The translations under genes were made by a program, and so were the position numbers. From Clostridia bacterium (lineage in GTDB: Bacteria; Bacillota_E; SLMV01; PUMD01): 8,333 nucleotides of DNA. The notes under the pieces are model-generated. The model ran no database searches. It saw only the letters and a program-made list of their open reading frames with translations, and was not told the origin of the DNA. Where the stretch lies: contig PWUB01000035.1 of NCBI GenBank assembly GCA_003563755.1, forward strand, positions 1 through 8,333. Direction: 5' to 3'. Shown here piece after piece: positions 6,446 to 8,333 of this stretch; the first letter of the stretch is position 1; each line of letters starts with the position of its first letter.

Positions 6446-6473
6446 ATTATACACCATGAATGCGGGTTGTCTA
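6446..6473 (-). promoter_or_regulatory. Sigma-A promoter of ykuK
   Basis: On the minus strand, TAGACA (6468-6473, five of six matches to TTGACA) and a perfect TATAAT (6446-6451) are separated by 16 bases. Transcription would begin near 6439, leaving a leader of about 17 bases that carries AAGGAGGT. The first three bases of the -35 are the rsmA stop codon. This is the strongest promoter in the window. Confidence 0.7.
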
Positions 6474-7337
6474 ACCGCACCCTTCTCCCTGGCTGTCATT
6501 ACCGAACAGGGAGCAGTAGACCTCCGCCAGGCGGACGTATTCATCGAGGGACAGGGACTCCCCCCGCCGCCCGGGGTCTATGCCACCTGCATCCAGGAGT
6601 GCATCCACGCTTGTGTCGGGCAGTTCGAGATCACGAAAGCCCCTGAAGGCATTCCGTATGGTCTTTCTGCGGAGACCGAAGCCAGCCCGCACAAGAAGCA
6701 TGTAAACCCGGAAGGGGACGCCTGGATGCCGGACAGGCTCGAGTTGAACCAGGGCGGAGTCTACCTCGGGCCGGGGGAAGAAGGAACGCGGACCGATCCG
6801 GCGCAGCATCCTGACCCCGGCGAAGAACTCGACGGCCAGGGTCAGTATTCCGTAATCCCTACTCCCGGGATCGGCCACCAGCCGTTCAGCTACCTCCCGC
6901 TGGAACATGAACACTCCCGTCGACCACCTCACCTCCGACTCGAGGAAGTTTGCCAGGATCGGTGCAGCGGCACCGTAGGGCAGGTTGCCAAAAACCCTCA
7001 GGGGCTCCCTCAATGAGAGGAAGCTCCAGTCCATGGTGCGGGCATCGGCAATGATGACCTCGACGTTGCTGCGGCCGCGTAGGACTTCATCGAGGATGGG
7101 CTCGAACCGGTCGTCGATCTCGACCGCAGTGACCCGGCGGCAGCGGTGTGAAAGGGGCAGGGTCAGTATGCCGGGCCCGGCCCCGAGGTCGACGGCGTGA
7201 TCCGATTCAAGGGCGTGCCCGGCGATGATACGGACGATGTTCGTGTCCGTGAGGAAATGCTGTCCAAGTCTCTTATCAGGTCTCACACCGTGGCGTTCGA
7301 GCACATCGCGGAGCCCCGAGGGCGTCAGCTGCTGCAA
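6471..7337 (-). CDS. rsmA: 16S rRNA dimethyladenosine transferase RsmA (KsgA)
   Basis: RsmA transfers four methyl groups from S-adenosylmethionine to two adjacent adenosines (A1518 and A1519, E. coli numbering) in the 3' hairpin of 16S rRNA, a late check in small-subunit assembly. The 288 residues show KRLGQHFLTD (22-31), the SAM-binding motif VDLGAGPG (49-56), the acidic residues E73 and D98 that contact the cofactor, and the catalytic GNLPY (117-121). FFPRPEVDSALVQL and the C-terminal GIDPGRRGESLSLDEYVRLA are also family hallmarks. I chose the TTG at 7337: it is preceded by GGAGGAGG at good spacing, and the protein then starts at the usual distance from GQHFL. The frame stays open upstream to 7529, but that part overlaps tatD and is not RsmA-like. 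The start overlaps the tatD stop by 13 bases, indicating translational coupling. In the NLPY region, GAAAPI replaces the more usual polar residues. Confidence 0.95.
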   Translation of the reverse strand: MQQLTPSGLRDVLERHGVRPDKRLGQHFLTDTNIVRIIAGHALESDHAVDLGAGPGILTLPLSHRCRRVTAVEIDDRFEPILDEVLRGRSNVEVIIADARTMDWSFLSLREPLRVFGNLPYGAAAPILANFLESEVRWSTGVFMFQREVAERLVADPGSRDYGILTLAVEFFAGVRMLRRIGPRSFFPRPEVDSALVQLEPVRHPGVPFRVYMLLVRAGFGLRRKTIRNAFRGFRDLELPDTSVDALLDAGGIDPGRRGESLSLDEYVRLAEVYCSLFGNDSQGEGCG

Positions 7338-8119
7338 GGGCCCGCCTCCTCCACGAGGGGATGGCCGAAAAACGCCCGGGCGGTGCAGGTGGTGCTGTCG
7401 GCCACCTCCGACATCGGGATCCCGCGCAGCCGAGCTATCTTCCGGGCGATGTGGGGAATCAGGGCGGGCTCGTTGCGCCGGCCCCGCCGGGGGTGGGGTG
7501 CCAGGTACGGGGCATCCGTCTCCAAACACAGCCTGTCCAGGGGCACCCGGGCGGCGACCTCACGGGTGTCCCTTGCGTTCTTGAAGGTCACCACTCCCCC
7601 CAGGCCCAGGTAGTAGCCGCGCCCCAGGGCCCGCTCCATGAGGGCAGCATCGCCCGAGAAGCAGTGCAGAAGCACCGGGTGTTGGGGTGGGAGCTCCTCC
7701 TCTAGGATGGCGAAGCAGTCATCGTGGGCCTCTCTATCATGAATGACCACCGGAACCTCCAGCCTTTTGGCCAGTTCCAGCTGCCTCCGGAAAACCCGGC
7801 GCTGCACATCACGCGGAGAGTGATCGTAGTGGTAGTCCAGGCCCGTCTCCCCGATCCCCAGCACACCCTCGTGGTGCAGAAGGTCCACGATCCAGGCCAG
7901 ATCATCGTCAGCTGCGTCCGATGCCCCGTGAGGATGAACCCCGACCGTCGCCCACACCCGGGGATGATCACGGGCCAGCCTGGCCGCAGCCTCCGACCGC
8001 TCGCGGCTCACCCCGGCGTTGACGACGGCGACAACCGAGTTTTCATACGCCCGGTGCAGGCACGCGTCCCGATCCCCATCGAAGCGCGAATCCTCCAGGT
8101 GCGCATGGGTGTCTATCAT
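7325..8119 (-). CDS. TatD family metal-dependent DNase
   Basis: TatD proteins are TIM-barrel amidohydrolase-fold nucleases with 3'-5' exonuclease activity in characterised members, acting in the cytoplasm, perhaps in DNA repair. From the chosen ATG the protein has 264 residues, normal for the family. It begins with MIDTHAHLED, giving metal ligands H5 and H7; then GVHPH (60-64), GIGETGLDYH with E91, VVIHDRE with H127, LLHCFSGD with H152, and ETDAPYLAP with D202, all in the family order. The ATG at 8119 is preferred over one 14 codons upstream, because homologues start at M-I-D-T-H and AGGGGGAAG lies just ahead of it. A TTG two codons earlier is also possible. It starts 7 bases after the metG stop and ends inside the rsmA start. 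This is the yabD position of Bacillus. Confidence 0.95.
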   Translation of the reverse strand: MIDTHAHLEDSRFDGDRDACLHRAYENSVVAVVNAGVSRERSEAAARLARDHPRVWATVGVHPHGASDAADDDLAWIVDLLHHEGVLGIGETGLDYHYDHSPRDVQRRVFRRQLELAKRLEVPVVIHDREAHDDCFAILEEELPPQHPVLLHCFSGDAALMERALGRGYYLGLGGVVTFKNARDTREVAARVPLDRLCLETDAPYLAPHPRRGRRNEPALIPHIARKIARLRGIPMSEVADSTTCTARAFFGHPLVEEAGPCSS

Positions 8120-8126
8120 CTTCAAA

Positions 8127-8333
8127 TCACTTCCCCCTGCTTCCCGGCGGCATGACCCCATCCAGGGTTACCAGGGCCATGTCGTCTCCGTCCTCCGCTG
8201 CCAGGATCATGCCCTGCGACTCAACGCCGAACAGCTTGGCCGGCTCGAGATTCGCGACGACGACCACCAGGCGGTCGGTCATGTCCTCGGGGTCGTAGTG
8301 CTCGGCGATCCCGGCAACCACCTGGGTGACTTC
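8127..8333 (-). CDS. metG: Methionyl-tRNA synthetase, C-terminal tRNA-binding domain (partial)
   Basis: Only the last 68 residues are in the window; the gene continues past the right edge. They match the MetG C-terminal EMAP/Trbp111-type OB-fold domain, with [34 protein letters not shown] and ILAAEDGDD, ending VMPPGS plus a few residues. This domain dimerises the synthetase and adds general tRNA affinity; the catalytic part, which charges tRNA-Met and initiator tRNA with methionine, lies outside. A free-standing Trbp111-like protein could look the same, but the position directly before tatD is the classical place of metG (metS) in Firmicutes. The stop is 7 bases ahead of tatD, so they are almost certainly co-transcribed. 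Confidence 0.9.
   Translation of the reverse strand, partial: EVTQVVAGIAEHYDPEDMTDRLVVVVANLEPAKLFGVESQGMILAAEDGDDMALVTLDGVMPPGSRGK

Noticed and set aside
5916..7016. Long plus-strand frame opposite ykuK and rsmA
   Set aside because: It is antisense to two well-supported genes, has no family resemblance, and is a by-product of high GC content.
7338..7529. Longer N-terminus for RsmA from an ATG at 7529
   Set aside because: It would overlap tatD by about 200 bases, and its Pro/Arg-rich residues are typical of an out-of-frame shadow; the TTG at 7337 has a good ribosome binding site.

Overview
The window looks like a chromosomal piece of a high-GC, spore-forming Firmicutes (Bacillota; clostridial or Limnochordia-like) genome. 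The evidence is a Ger(x)C-type spore germination domain, a YkuK-family RNase H-like protein, a cysteine desulfurase paired with a rhodanese-less ThiI, a metG-tatD-rsmA gene string, strong GGAGG-type ribosome binding sites and sigma-A-like promoters. The taxon cannot be fixed further by reading alone.

Layout. 1-441 holds no supportable gene. 442-1406 (minus strand) is the remnant of a germination-receptor operon: the C-terminal half of a Ger(x)C protein followed by a small membrane protein whose frame is broken near 551-560. The 1407-1614 gap carries two palindromes and a candidate promoter. 1615-3994 (plus strand) is a tight two-gene unit, cysteine desulfurase then thiI, for tRNA 4-thiouridine and possibly thiamine sulfur transfer. 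After a 202-base gap with repeats, a palindrome and a possible promoter comes a CxxC thioredoxin-fold protein (4197-4784, plus), ending in a hairpin terminator. From 4987 to the right edge everything is on the minus strand, read right to left: metG 3' end, tatD, rsmA (overlapping tatD by 13 bases), ykuK with its own promoter embedded at the rsmA stop, and a class A beta-lactamase-like serine hydrolase. The two gene blocks converge at about 4785-4986, where hairpins face each way.

How the genes fit together. The sulfur pair moves cysteine sulfur onto tRNA U8. metG, tatD and rsmA are translation and nucleic-acid housekeeping genes in an order familiar from Firmicutes, but rnmV (ribonuclease M5), which precedes rsmA in Bacillus, is absent here. 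The thioredoxin-fold protein and the serine hydrolase are stand-alone genes of uncertain physiological role.

I did not find an undescribed multi-gene system. The most notable points are the two independent lesions in the germination remnant, several short symmetrical sites in the intergenic regions, and a cytoplasm-like serine hydrolase that keeps the SxxK, SDN and KTG motifs but lacks a recognisable class A catalytic glutamate.
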